Shown here: one piece after another, positions 37,409 to 50,400 of the stretch
Layout of the letters: each line of letters starts with the position of its first letter
Numbering within the stretch: position 1 is the stretch's first letter
Assembly (NCBI GenBank): GCA_025738555.1
Contig: JAOVFP010000007.1
Span: 5,332,001-5,396,000, forward strand
DNA from: Cyathus striatus
Taxonomy: Eukaryota; Basidiomycota; Agaricomycetes; Agaricales; Nidulariaceae
Length of the DNA: 64,000 bases
Direction: 5' to 3'
Notes under the pieces: generated by a model
Databases searched by the model: none
Seen by the model: the letters and a program-made list of their open reading frames with translations, nothing else
Told to the model about the DNA's origin: nothing
Program-made: the position numbers and the translations under genes

Positions 37409-40005
37409 TCACCGCGCATACCCAACGTTCGAAGTCAACTCGATATTACTACCTTCATCCTCCCCTCTCCCTCTTCTCATTCCTAATCCAGCATTATCCG
37501 CGAAAGGACTCTGACTCTGGTCCTGGTAATATGGGCTCGGTGGGATATTCTGTCCTTGACTATAATTGGTATTATGCACGTTCGATCCGGTAGTCCGCGA
37601 GTAGGGATTTTCAGGCGTATGTGCTGCGTCGCTGTTCTTTTCGTTGTCCATGGCGGCAGTAGCAGCTGCGGCATCACCAATACCAGCACGGGTTCCCCAA
37701 CCAGTCTAAGAGATGTAGTCAGCACAATCGTAAGGAGCATAGAAATGTGAAGTAGAAAGGAAGAATACGAGCAAAGCTAAACCCCACTCAGGAAATAATT
37801 CCAAACCAAGCCCATGTAGTCACACCTCCCCCCCCTTCCGTACAGAATGCGGAAGAACGGGATAACGCAACGAGCGCATATGCAAATGAATGCATAAAAA
37901 CGGCACCGGACGAGCCGGTTCACTCGAAAGGAAAGCGGGTGAAAGGAGAGCGCGGGATAACGCAAGTAATGAACGTTAATGAAAAAGTAAGGTATAAAGA
38001 AAATCCTCCTGAGGTCCTTGTGCACAGCGCACGAGATAACGCAACCTTTGCCAATGAAAGCTAAGCAGACACGGAGGGCGAAGCAGCTCCTAAGCGACCG
38101 CATGTCACCAAAAAAGCTCCATTACCTCCCCTCGGAGGTCACTTCATTCCACACAGAACCGGAAGAAAAAGTGCAAGCAAGCAAATGAAAAGGCATTGCG
38201 TAAAGCGCGGACTCCACCAACGAAGGAATGAACAAGAAAAGTGCCTCCTAATCCACCGGTCCAGCTCACGCCGAGACCCAAAAAGAAAAATGAAGATGAA
38301 TGCAGGCTCCAAGTAGCAGCAGTGGCGGGATGAACCGAGGAATGTCACCACGAAGCGAATCACAAAAAATTGCCTAAACGCCCATACCGTGCCCATGTGT
38401 CTCAAAACACGAAGAAAACGGGCAGCAGCGCAATGAACCGAAGAACATCCCCGAACAGAAGAAAAAGCCCCACAGCCCCCTCCAAAACTCTCCTCCAAGA
38501 AAACTAAACTCACCTCATGTAACGTAAATAGCGCATAAAGCTTCATCACCGCGAAATAATATCCAAACGCAATAAACGCCGGGACGTAAATTATATCCTG
38601 CGGCCGATTCCATAAATGCGGGAGGAGCTTGAACGTGCGTGTGGCGGTGAGCCAGACCATCCATGAGAGGAGGACGTTCCTTTGAGCGAGCGTCAGCAAG
38701 TGAGACTTATCAAGGCAGCAGGAAAGTGAACATACCACCACGGTAAATGATATCCCCCCCTTTCGATTGGAATTGTACTCTTGTACACAACGTACATGAC
38801 CAGACAAGGACCAACGAGAAGCGTGAGCGGGTTGATTAATTTATCGACCTGGAAGTGTGAATAGTTAGCGATGGATAAACAAAAATGTAAAACATGCATG
38901 AGGGCGGGGGATGAAGCCCGCAGCGCCAAGATGGCAACCAGAACATATAAAATGGTGAGGTAGAGACTGACCATAGTATAAGCCACATAAGGATGACTCG
39001 TCCAAACCTGCCGTTCCATGAACAAACTCCTCAAATCACTCCTCCACGTATTCCTAGTCCACCTCAAAACCTGCTTCAAAAACCTCCAATTGGGCTTCAT
39101 GGTACTCAACAGCTCGGCCTCAGGGCAACACTGGACGTACGTGCTCCATCCATGGGAGACCATCCACCTCGTGAGGAACTTGTCATCGCCACTATTAAGC
39201 TGATACTTCCCCAGCCAATAATCGTGCGTGAAGCCGTGGAGGAATTCGGGGTCTTTGAGGATGACGGTGCGGTAGGCTGCTGTGCGGCCTGATAGGCACG
39301 GTAAGCCCCCGTCGATATGTGTCGAAGAGGCGATTTCGATGTTACGAATTGTCAAGCGGAACGCAGCGAGAACTTCCCATACGGTCATGCGATCGCCTAC
39401 AGGCTGCACACGCTGGGACGTGCCTACACCGCCGACCTTCTGATCCTCAAAGCAGGCAAGGACATACGGCATGAGCGTAGGTGGCCAAATGGCATCATCA
39501 TCCGCAAAGAAAATTATATCGGTGGTGGCGTGTTTAATCCCATGGCTCATCTGCAGGCGTTTGTTGGCAAAGGGGACAGTGAGGACACGGATACGCTCTG
39601 GATCGACTTGGTTGGCGAGGTCTTGGAGGGGCCGAGCATTTTTTCTTCGGTGATAATGAGGATTTCTTTGGGCTTGCCGGCGAGCCATGAGTGAGCGGCC
39701 TCTTTGAATTCTTCACCTGCGTCGATGGTGGGTACTATTATTGTTACGTCCTCGGCGGCTATGTAGGTGGGGTTTTCAGGAATGGGGATGGGGCGGTAGG
39801 TGAATGCTGCTACGAGGCGGATGCAGTACCATAGGTATCGGTAGAATCTGGGGGGTGGTTAGTTGAGTTTTTGGAGAGGGTGGGGAGGGAGACGTACCCG
39901 ATGATTCCAAATGGGACGACTGGAGATGGTGTGAGTGGGTGTGGCGAGAGAAGAAAGGAGAAAGAACTGACAGACGGGAAAGAGGTCAGAGGTGAGATAC
40001 AACAT
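37409..40005 (-). CDS. Family 2 glycosyltransferase, Cps1/hyaluronan-synthase-like (one-base frame slip)
   Basis: Exons: 40005-39972, 39919-39898, 39847-38736, 38679-38514, 37705-37409; about 543 residues once the slip is ignored. It is a membrane GT2 enzyme that would polymerise sugar from a UDP-sugar, like Cryptococcus Cps1. Visible: N-terminal hydrophobic segment (FVPFGIIGFYRYLWYCIRLV), VTIIVPTIDAGEEF, the FADDDA metal site, GLPCLSGRTAAYR, GDDKFLTRW acceptor site and QVLRW (QxxRW) processivity motif. Three or more C-terminal membrane helices follow (one ends KLYALFTLHE), then a TGWGTRAG motif and a polar tail. In exon 3 the reading frame shifts by one base near 39628-39644, at a T6 run or a G4 run; before it HSWLAGKPKEILII and after it LANQVDPERI are both family-like. 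This is either a sequencing error or a real inactivating deletion. The last intron is 808 bp. Confidence 0.88.
37706..38513 (-). other. Unusually long intron of the glycosyltransferase gene
   Basis: This intron is 808 bp, against about 45-70 bp for almost every other intron in the window. Donor GTGAGT at 38513 and acceptor TTAG at 37706 keep phase 0 and join KLYALFTLHE to TGWGTRAG. It has several frames of 100-200 residues on the minus strand but none with a recognisable domain. It could hold a non-coding RNA or be inflated by an insertion; I see no clear inverted or direct terminal repeats. Confidence 0.55.
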
Positions 40006-43000
40006 CCCTTCCTGGTATTATGCGGTCTACCCCGCTGGTCGTAAAAGGGAGCTCTGTGGTCGTGCAAGGGTATGGAAGGAGATAAAAGAGCGGCAAGCGA
40101 GCTTTAAGCTGCTGAATGGGCGGGGACAGGGGGAAGGGGAAGGGGAAGGAGACGAGGAAGGGAGGGGAAGAAAAGAGAAGGGAGACGGGCGAAGGGAATG
40201 TCGCAAGAAAGAGGGGCGACCAACAATCAACCCAGCTGCCTGTCAACCCAGTTCGATTCAGTTCATTCCGCAGCCGACATAAATTCACTCTCTGCCGAAC
40301 CCAGTACCGCATTTAGCCTAATCGCTCCCGCCCCTTGGCATTATCGTCAAGGAGATGTCCTTACTTTCCATTCTTTGTGAACTTGAAGTCAAGTCCTTTC
40401 TCTGAAGTCCTTTTACATTTTCACAACTAAAATTCTTCTATTCGCTTTATTTTTAATATCTATCTACTTGTAGTGCCACGTACATACGTACCTGCGTCTA
40501 TTGATTCAACTACTGGACCGAATTCCCCGCCGGCCGGCGCACCGTACCCACAAACCATTTTCCCTCCATTGCCAACCAACAATAAAACATACAATACTCG
40601 TTGTACAAAAACCAACAACCCAATCAACACCCTATCATGTAATGAACATTCCACTCATCCCCGCAGCAGCACAGTGCCACAGGCAATGCATCTCGCCACC
40701 TCATGATTCATTTCCAAGACCTAGCGCGATCCTCATTCTCATCCTGATCCAAGCCAAGCGACTTAGAACCCTCAAGCTCGCTTCCCCTCCCTCCATTCAC
40801 CCGCCCGAATCTAAGCGGAACCCACTATTACACACAACGTGTACGTGGTGTGTTGCTATCTTCCAGTGGAGTAAAATCATATCTTTCGTCATTCCATCGC
40901 TACCCACATCTGATAACTCGCCATTTCGAAGATGTGATTTTTGACTTATCTTCCTTCCTTCAGTTTCACATCGACAAGAAGAGAACAACAGAAGAACAAG
41001 CATCCAAACGAATAGAACAGAATACAACGAATAAAACAAAAACATGACCGACACCCTCGAATCCGAATCTCAGCACACAACTGATCCCACTGATACGCGA
41101 AGGTAGCAACACCTGATGCATTGATCGCTCTCTCGGACACTCGAGGATATGCATACCGAACCATATGGGCTCATACATACATATGTTCAGTTTGCAAATA
41201 CTGGTTTCAAGGATCGCTCAACTCGTACCTGTACCTACCGCCCCGTACAACACCGACGCACGCTCAGCGGAGGAAGATACATTATACAGTATCATAAGTA
41301 TCAAACATTCAAAGTTGTACACGATATGACAAGACGAATGTCATGATTCCGAGTCATCTAGATCATTTCAACCGTCCGTCCGTCTTGCTTACTCTCACGA
41401 CGAAGAACGATACGAGAACGAGAACGAACTCCGTTAACGGACCGCCACCGTCAATGATACATGAGGCGCATCAATCCCGACCCTAGGCTAGTACTCCATC
41501 CCTTGCACGCCGCCCAAGGAAAAATGTTCAGTGCAGGACTCTTACGGAAATTTGTGGATTGGACTGTGGATCGACATAACGTATTTTCCGCTAAACGCCG
41601 TAGGCGTCGCAGTAACACAGGACTTCTAGCTCGAACGTTCGTCAGGGATCCGAATTCTTGAATTCTGCTCGATCTGCATTTGCTCTCTCACAATGCATAA
41701 TAGTTCTAGTCTATTTGATAGTTTCTCACTAAAACATTTCTCATCTGCGTCAAATCAGATAACAATTAACATGAGGCGCATCAATCCCGACCCTTCAAAT
41801 CCATCGCCGCACCTCCCGCTCAACTCCGCACTGCATCTTCCAAAAGCAACTTCTAGCTTCCAAGACTCTCCTAACATAACACTTAAGCACACAACCCAGT
41901 TCAATCCCAGTTCGTCCACCTTGAATTTCAACACATCCAGATTCCGGGCGCTCTCACAGCGATTCACCTCTTCTCGCGGGCGCTCTATGAAATGATTCGC
42001 CATCACATCCGTCAGGTACGGAGGACTGGTGTACACTGGATTCATTTACAGTCTTCGGAATCCGGAATCCGGTGGCCGAGTGGTCTTAGGTGACTCGTGA
42101 GTGGAAGAGGGGTTGGAGTGACTCTCTAGGAGGCCGTGCGGCGGTGTGTTCTCTCCGGCAGGTGCTGCGATCTGTCTAGTTAAGTATATTTGTACTTTTA
42201 CATTTAAATGCGCAGTGAACTTACGTCGGCCGTATATGGATGCATGTATATATACACCGGACGTTCCTGACCGCGCAGATATCAATTGTGCATTGACAAG
42301 TATTTGAGTAATGTTGTCAGCCGGTGCGTAAGGTGAATTACATTCTATTAGTAACTAATGATTTCTTATCCACTCTATTCCCCTAGTAAGTATATTTTTA
42401 CTTGGGAAGAGGCTATTAATTTGTTTGGTGTACATAGGTGTTCGAGATAAGTGAAATTTGGTTTGGATTGACTACAAGTTAGGTCATTGAATCTGTCGCT
42501 GCGTCGTCAAGTTAACAAGACGGTGCTTGATCTTTCTGTACCAACTAATAACTCTAGCGGCGCAGGCTGCAGCAATATGTCCTCTACAACTTTACGCGAA
42601 CGCCACAGAACTGAAGAAATTCTTACAGGTTCAACTTTACCTTCTAGTAAAAACGACTACGCAACATAAAAGTTTCTTTTCTTTTCGTGTCGCTTATCAA
42701 GGCGATTGTCGACTGAAGAGAAGTATTATCTTCTGTGCGCTAGATAAATATTGTGTGTCTAATACTTATCTGAAGCAATCTCCTGGCGCTTGACAATGCT
42801 ACTTACAGTGCGTCTGCTTTCTCATCGCACTCCACTAATACGCAGAATCTTCCGACTCGCAACTTTGAACGATTAAATCACTTCAACACCAGTACGTGAA
42901 CTCCCAATTACTTCCTAGCCAACTTAACATCCAGTGTATCTACGTACTTTACGCATCGGACATCACACATACACAACCACGCAGAATCTTCCGAGTCGCA

Positions 43001-46000
43001 ACCAACATACCTATTATTCACTAGCACGGGAATTTCCAGTTACTTCCAAGTCAACTACACTTCTTCGAGTATCACATCTTTCCTCAGGGGAATTATTCAC
43101 CGTTAACCGAGTCACTCGGAGTCGGAAGTTTATTCTGCGTACGCTTATTACTATTACAATTGCTAGTAATCAGTGATACCTCTTCGTCTGCTCCGCATTA
43201 TCTGCATCTACTTACATGTCTGTTATAATTGCAGGGTTTTTGAGGCGTGGTATTCGGATTGCTATGTGAATGATTTTTGAAAGTGGAATTACGTTGTGTT
43301 TGTGCCTAAAACAAAAGATGAGCCGTGAAAACAAGTACTACCTTCTATAAGACGAAGGTGAATATTATATTCGTTCTCTTAATCTCTTATCCCTACATTT
43401 AAATAATAGCGAACCAATTCACCACGTTCACAGCCATACTCTTCCGAACCCCTCCAATCAGTCCTCTCCATTAGGTGTCACACAAAGTTAACATTAACCT
43501 TTAGCTAGAGAACTTCATTCAAGTTGTTCGTTCATATTCCAAAAATTCCCACTACTTCCCTGCTTCGCCTTCGCATTCTGGATTCGTTGACCTATTCTAT
43601 CTGATTACCACATCGTTAAGACCGTGATACGGGGAATTCCTGGACCTTGTTCAAGTGCCTTCTTACCGTTGCCGAGAAGGAGCAGGTCTGTTGCGCTTGA
43701 TGGCTTCTCGTTCCGTTATGAGCGGGGTCCTTGTTGGGACGTTGTATGCTATTATTGAGTGTATATTTACGATGGGAACAACCCCCTTTCCGTATTGTTA
43801 TAAGATGTTACTTAGATGCTGATTGTTGTATTTGTAAAGTGTGTATGCGGTATACTTGTATGTAAATGACAGTGTACAACACTCCACACTGTGTTCTGGC
43901 GATCTCTGCTTTCCGTTGCTGCTGCTAATTTTTTATATCAGATACTATCTGATATAAAAAAACTAGCAACTAGTAGTTTACCAGCAGAATCCAGGTCATT
44001 CAGTGCTCATCCTCGCTTGTTAACTTATTGTTTAACTTATCATAAGTGGGAGCACTTCAAATCTAATATAAATTTTAAGTGTGCTTCAGAAGACTTACTT
44101 GTTAATTGCGTCTCGGTATAGATCTACGTACTACAGTATATGTTAATGGGTAATTTTAAATTGTAATTGTGCCGGTTCACTAATGCAGCTGAAGGCGCAA
44201 GACTTCCAAGTTGCCTATGTATTCAAGTAAGTACGTCGTATGTTATCATTACCACTGCGAAAAATGTAATACCACCAATAACGCAGACATTTAGCCGCTG
44301 GAGCTAATACCTTTAACAGAGTTTTGAAGATCATGTATTACTTACTATAGCGTAGGTAGTCAGTGTAATATGTTAAGTATTTACCTCGAGTCTTGTAATA
44401 TCATTGTACTACTACTGGTGTAGAAAAATTCTAATATTTGCAATTCGTCCACGAGCATGAGCAATTGAGAATGCGGGGTGCCTTTACAATCCCATTAAAT
44501 TAAACTGTGCCACTTTGACAAGCATACTAACTTCTAGCCAACTCTAGCACATGTTAATTTCTACGGCTCGACTGTACAGAAAATGTCTGCTTTAAATTGG
44601 ATACACTAATGAATTATTGGTATGAAACATATTATATTACGGGCCCAGGGTTTGTTGTCGCACGGGCGATGACTGCTAAGTATGCAGCGAAGTAATGCCA
44701 TCATAAAATTTAACGCCGGCAAGAGCGCCCTACGTTACTAATGTCACATAAACATATTTGCGGAGGAAGCCCTAACCTTTACTAGTAAATCAATGGTAAA
44801 TATTGCTACTATTACTCTATTCATACTTATTTATACCTCGGTGGGAAGGCAGAGAAAAGACAGGGTTCCAGGACCCCTAAAACTCATCACGTTTTGATGT
44901 TGAAGCGCCAAATGCGGAGGCTGAGCTACTGTACTTGGAAGAAGACAGACCTGCTCCTTCTCGGCAACGGTACTTCTGCAGGGGGATTACAGAAGTTACA
45001 CCGGTATGTCTGCGAACGGTATGGGACGGCAATGTCCGAGTCCGAAGGTTACAATAATCACTCTCAGAATGACGCCTTGCTGCTTATTGCCAATAAGTAA
45101 GCAATTGGTCTTCACCAGCCCCACTTGTCTACACGCTCTTGTCACATCTACTCAGCTGTCCTCTGATTTTCAAATTCCCCCGTACTGCCATGTCGAGTCT
45201 ATTTGACGTCCTGGTAAGCTTGCTTACTAGTTAACCTTTACACTCAAAAGGAGGCTGGCTTGGCGCTTCTTACTCTGCTGTTTCTGAGCTCTACTTTGTT
45301 GTATTGACTCGAGGCGTCTTAACGTGCCTATATTGCGAAAGTTATGCATCCGTTCGTATCGCTGTTTCTCATGCATATATGCACTGACTTACGGCTTGAA
45401 TATTCTGGATACCAGACAGTTGGGATATAGCAATGATGCTTTTGTCTTCAAAGTTCAAGTTCACAGTAGTGCTTTGATTCGAAGTACGGCTACGAGGGTA
45501 CCGGCATCGTCGGCATGGACCGGATGGCTATTACCTCAGCGAACCAGTTCATAATCAAGACACCCTTCACACGGAATCATACCGATTGTTGACATTCTCG
45601 ATTTTCTCCATCACCAATTTCACCTCCAGATTCTGATCAAAGCCTTTCTAAATCCTCTCAGGCAGGTGCCACTGCGTTATGAAAAGGTGCTCGAGGAGAG
45701 CATGCGCGCATCTCCTCGCCTGAGCACGTCTTGTGCATGCCATCATCGATGACGTACTCAGTTCCAACAACCTGCGTTTCTTGCCTGAAAATTGCGTGTG
45801 GATTGCTTGTTAGATTGGCACAATCTCTGCGGTGACGAATGTTGTTGATAGTACATCTCTGGTTGAGCGTTTTCTGTGGCGGGCTCGACCCGTCCGACGT
45901 ACGTGAACACCATATTTACACTGCCCAATTATGTTTTCCCCCGTATACTCGGGCCCGCGGTCGTTCATCTGGTGCTGCGCAGCACGAATAGCTGTCTGAT

Positions 46001-47465
46001 ATGTATAGATCAGAACTTCTACTCCCGCCGACTCAGTCCAGCTCACTGGCAGAGTCGTCACAACCACTCCTTCGAATTCGTTTCTTCTAGCTCTTGCATC
46101 TACCCTTGTTCATGCGGATTTTCCGTCAAATGACCTCTGTGTACCGCTTCAGCAGTTCCGTCTCTCCGCTTACCATTGCTACGGTACTATGAGTAATGGA
46201 AATGTCGCAAAAAGAAAACACATGATCCGGCTACGTGGTTAACGCGTATTTTGGGAAGTTCTTTACTGATATCGTTTTTGTTATTTTTGTAGCAGCCCGC
46301 AGTTGTGAAGGGGATGGCTAATATCGTTACAAGGGATGCAAATTTGGTTCCGACGGTCTTAAGTACGGAATAAGGTACAAGAATAAAGCGGCAGTTGTTT
46401 TTCATTATGGCTATTTTTGTTCTCTGGACGACATATTTGGTACAATGTTTCGCACCGTGGCCCCATAGGCCACATCAGAGGATTGGCGTACCAGGTACGG
46501 TCAGTGATGAACTGCCATTTTGGAGGCACTTATTAACGGAAATGATACGAAGTTGGCCTAGTAACTCTAGAACTATTTCCGTTCTTCAAATAATATGTTT
46601 CAGACAGTTCATCTACAGAATCCATTGACTGATGAATGAGTTTCACTTTTGCAGAAAGATGAGCAGATTCCCCCGCCAGCGTAAGACACGTACCTATCCA
46701 GGAGAAGGGGTTCCCTATATATATATCATGGTCTCATTCAAAGCTGTATCGTCTGTAGTCCTTTATAGACCTCCAGGACTGCAGTGTTGGAGTCAAAATC
46801 AAAATCAAACCGACAAGCCTACTAATGCGCACACAGCACCAGAAACACATAAACGAGGTAGTAAGTTTGAATTTGACAGACAAGCCAGCAGAGTCGCATA
46901 CAACTCCAGATTCAGAACCACAGAGTCAAAGCCAGAATTGAGAAGACATGCCTACACATTCATATACAGTACCAGAAAAGTGTCGGAGATGAAGCCTGCA
47001 ACAGCCAGACAAGCCAAAGAAATGTGTTTGCAATACTAGAAACGAGGCAGTCAAAGCATATACAAAAGCCTGAATGAACAGACAAGCCGATCACTGCCAT
47101 TGATCTCAGATGGAACCTTGATTGTGATGATTGATGAGATGACCGAGTACTTATTCCAGAAGCTACAGGTCCACTAACAACTACAGTTTCAGTAGCACAT
47201 TCTGAGTTTATGTTTGGAGGAACCTGCGAACTCTTCCAACCCCATAGCTGTTGCAACAAAATACCTCGGCGAGACACCAGAGAAAAACATAAATTTTCGC
47301 AATCACAAACATAAGACATAAGTAATCATAACTATTGAATAATCTGCATTTAGATGGAGACCTATATAATTGAAATAACACTTTCTGCACTGCGGGTAAA
47401 ATATCTTCACTATAACAACTGTCGGACCATCGAAGCAAGTATACATTCGAAACACACACCTATCT
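40006..47465. other. 7.5 kb region without recognisable genes
   Basis: Many short frames exist on both strands, none with a domain, consistent splicing or codon pattern. A G/A-rich stretch (40130-40200, plus) lies just upstream of the glycosyltransferase. A 24-25 bp direct repeat occurs at about 41460 and 41770. Near 46795-47030 a frame of about 80 residues on the plus strand is rich in Lys, Thr and Gln and looks like low-complexity sequence. A long decayed element cannot be excluded, but I cannot show one. Confidence 0.45.
41460..41795 (+). repeat. Pair of 25-bp direct repeats
   Basis: The sequence starting CATGAGGCGCATCAATCCCG (about 25 bp) occurs at 41460 and again at 41770, 310 bp apart, in the same orientation. 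Flanks on either side differ. It may be the scar of a short duplication or a repeat boundary. Confidence 0.7.
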
Positions 47466-50400
47466 CTACGCAGGCCTCGTAGGCGGGGGCATGTACTCCC
47501 TCTCCCTTAAATCCGGGGGGCGGCTATACGCAGCCCGACTATAACTTGTTGGGGCCCTCCCAGGCGACCTCGGTCGCTCATAACTAGCAGACTGTGCAGG
47601 AGGTGGCGGGGGTGGATACGCTGCCCTCTCCCTCGCAGCAGGATATTCTCTCTCCGCGCCAGCACCTGGAGGCGGCGGTGGCGGACGCTCATAATACCCC
47701 ACCGGACTCCCTGGGCGCGGATACTCCCTCCTCACGTCCCTCGACGGGGGGTAACTATACTCCGCAGGTGGATAATCCTCCCTGGGCCTCTTCAACGGTG
47801 GCCTAGGATCATCCATTGCAGTTCTCCTTATCGGACTTGGACTATGTGCCCTTATGCGCCCAGCGTAAGCAGGTGGCGCCGTAGGGCGTGTACGATCAAT
47901 CTCCCTTGAAGCAATAGGATAACGTTCGTCCGCAGGAGGCACAGGAGGAGGATACGAGCTCGGCTGTCTTTCATACACTCTCGGAGGGGACGGCGCGCGT
48001 GGTGGGGGAGGAGGGGGAGGATACTCTCTCGGATCCCTCTCAGCCCTAGGCTCCCAAGCCCTCGTGGGGGGCTGCGCCGCGTCCCTCTCATACCTCTCCC
48101 TCTCCGCTGGAGCAGGAGGAGGATATCCCCTCGGTTTCCAATAAGCATCTTCTTCTGCCTGAGTCCAGTCCCTCGATCTTCGATCATATGGTGGATACCA
48201 TTCACGCGAGCCAGAAGGATACCGACGTTCATCATAAGGAGGTTCAGCAGCCGTTCTAGGTGAAGCCGGATACGTTGAGGGTGCACGTCTCTCACCTGCA
48301 GGAGGTGGAGGCGGAGGAGGTGAATAAGGCCTCCGATACGAGCCATCAGGGTACCTAGGGACATCCACATCCATAGCATCAGGCCTGTCGTACGACCTCG
48401 TATAGCTCGCACGATCATGTCGTTCCCTAGCGAACTCCCTCGCAGCAGAAGGTGGAGGAGGGCGCGCAATAGGAGGAGAAGGCGCCTTAGGCCTATCATC
48501 TCTCACCACAGACGCCGACCTCGGCGGCGGAGCAGGGTACGAAGAACGATGCATAGGGGGAACAGCAGCTTCATTTGGCAAAGGCGTAATCGGTCTAGTA
48601 TACCTCTCCGCACGTGCAGCAGCATCATGCCGGTCTTGCACCGCAGCCGAAGTATCTGGTTGTTGCTGTCTATCACCAGCAGCCGGTCCAACAGTACGCG
48701 GTACAGCGGCAGAAGCACCCGAAGGCGCAAGACGATCCTCTAGACGCGCACGCTCAGGCTCAAGTCTACCAGTCGCTTGCGGCACACTACCATTACTACC
48801 TCCACTAAGCCTCTCTTGCAGCGTCGTACGACCAAGTCGTTCTTCGAGTGGAATTGGCCGAGAATTTCGATCATCCCCAGGGCGCTGGTCTCTATTCTGT
48901 TCAGACGTGGTTGAAGCAATAGATACAGATCCGGGTGGCCGACCAGCGGGAGTCTGTCTTCCTCCGCCGTCTGCGCTCCCGGTGTGGCTTGCACTTGCGG
49001 CACCAGAAGGAACACGAGCATCAGAGGTAGTTGATGGAGGAGGAGGAGCAGAGACAGGAGGGCCGCGAGGATCCACCGGACGAGTGTCAACAGGAGGAGG
49101 ACGAGTATCACGAGGAGGACCACTAGCAGCTACGAGAGAAGGAGCACCTGTCCCACGGTCACGTTCACGTTCACTATCTACAGGAGGAGGAAGACCAGGA
49201 GTCTCAGCTGAAGGAGGTGCAGCCCGAGCGTCAGACATTCGCCTTGCAGTGGTACTATTATTATTATCAGCAAGTTCTGGCTCATACCGCTTCCGTTCGT
49301 ATTCCAGTGGTCTTCGTGGATCAGTTTGGTACGGAGGACGCGAGTAGCGTTCGTAGGACGCAGGAGCAGCACGGTACTCTCGCTCACGCTCACGTTCGCG
49401 CTCTCTATCGCGCTCAGGCCAGTCTCTGTTGTACCGGTAGCGATCACGGTCCCTATCTCTGTCATATCGATCATCCGATGGGGGAGGAAGCGCTCTATCT
49501 ACATTTATGGACATGTCAGCTGCTGCAGCGGTGGCGGCGGTGTTCATTCTTGGTGGTAGGGCCCTATCCCTGTCACGATCGCGGTCATCATAAGGATGAC
49601 TGTATCGTCGGTCGTCGGGAGGAGGCATCCGACGCCTTGCCTCAATGGTTGCGGTGTCTTCCTTACCGTCATAGTAGGCCTTAATGGGAGAGACATCATT
49701 GGGAGGAGGACGATTGTACGAGTGAGGCTCGCGATGGTCCATGGGCCGGGGAGACCGCGCACTAGGCGGTCCATCGTATCTTCCTCGCCCAGAAGGCGAC
49801 TCTTGTACACGTGGTAGTTGGTGGTCCCCAGATTCCACTTTGACGATGGCAGATGGCGGAACTGATGAGCCTCTGTCTGGTCCCAGATTGCTCGTGTTGA
49901 TGTTGCTCAGCGTGTGCGGCGCAGGCTCCTGCTGCCCTAGATTCTGTGAGAATGAGCTATTGGTCAGCGGGAGAGAGGATGAAGCTTGAAGAGGATGAAG
50001 CACATTATTAACATTGGCGCTGGAGGCGGGTGCTTGCTGAGCTTGCGATTGTTGTTGATATTGAGTTTGGAAGGACTTTCTAGAGGGATCCCAGCTTTCC
50101 TTGTTTTGCATGCGAGGAGGACGACGGCTGACATCAGCAGGTGAGGGAGGCCCAGAGAGTGCTGCTGAAGGTAAACTCGAGTCTGTAGAGTTAGAAACCT
50201 GCATCTGTCCCGCGTCGTGAGGTGTTGCGGCAGTAGAAGCCTGTTGCTGTTGCTGTTCTGAATAGTGTTGAGGCAGAGGAGCAGACGTAGCCTGATCGCT
50301 TGGACCCAGATATAGTTTAGCCAGAGCTGCAGGTTGAGGAATTGGCCTGTAGAGGGGATGCTGCCCGTCCAAGATCATCTGCTTGAGGTTTTGCAGGATC

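Noticed and set aside
38693..39688. Glycosyltransferase starting at an internal Met (39688)
   Set aside because: Upstream exons supply the family N-terminus; the internal Met is only the start of the shifted frame.
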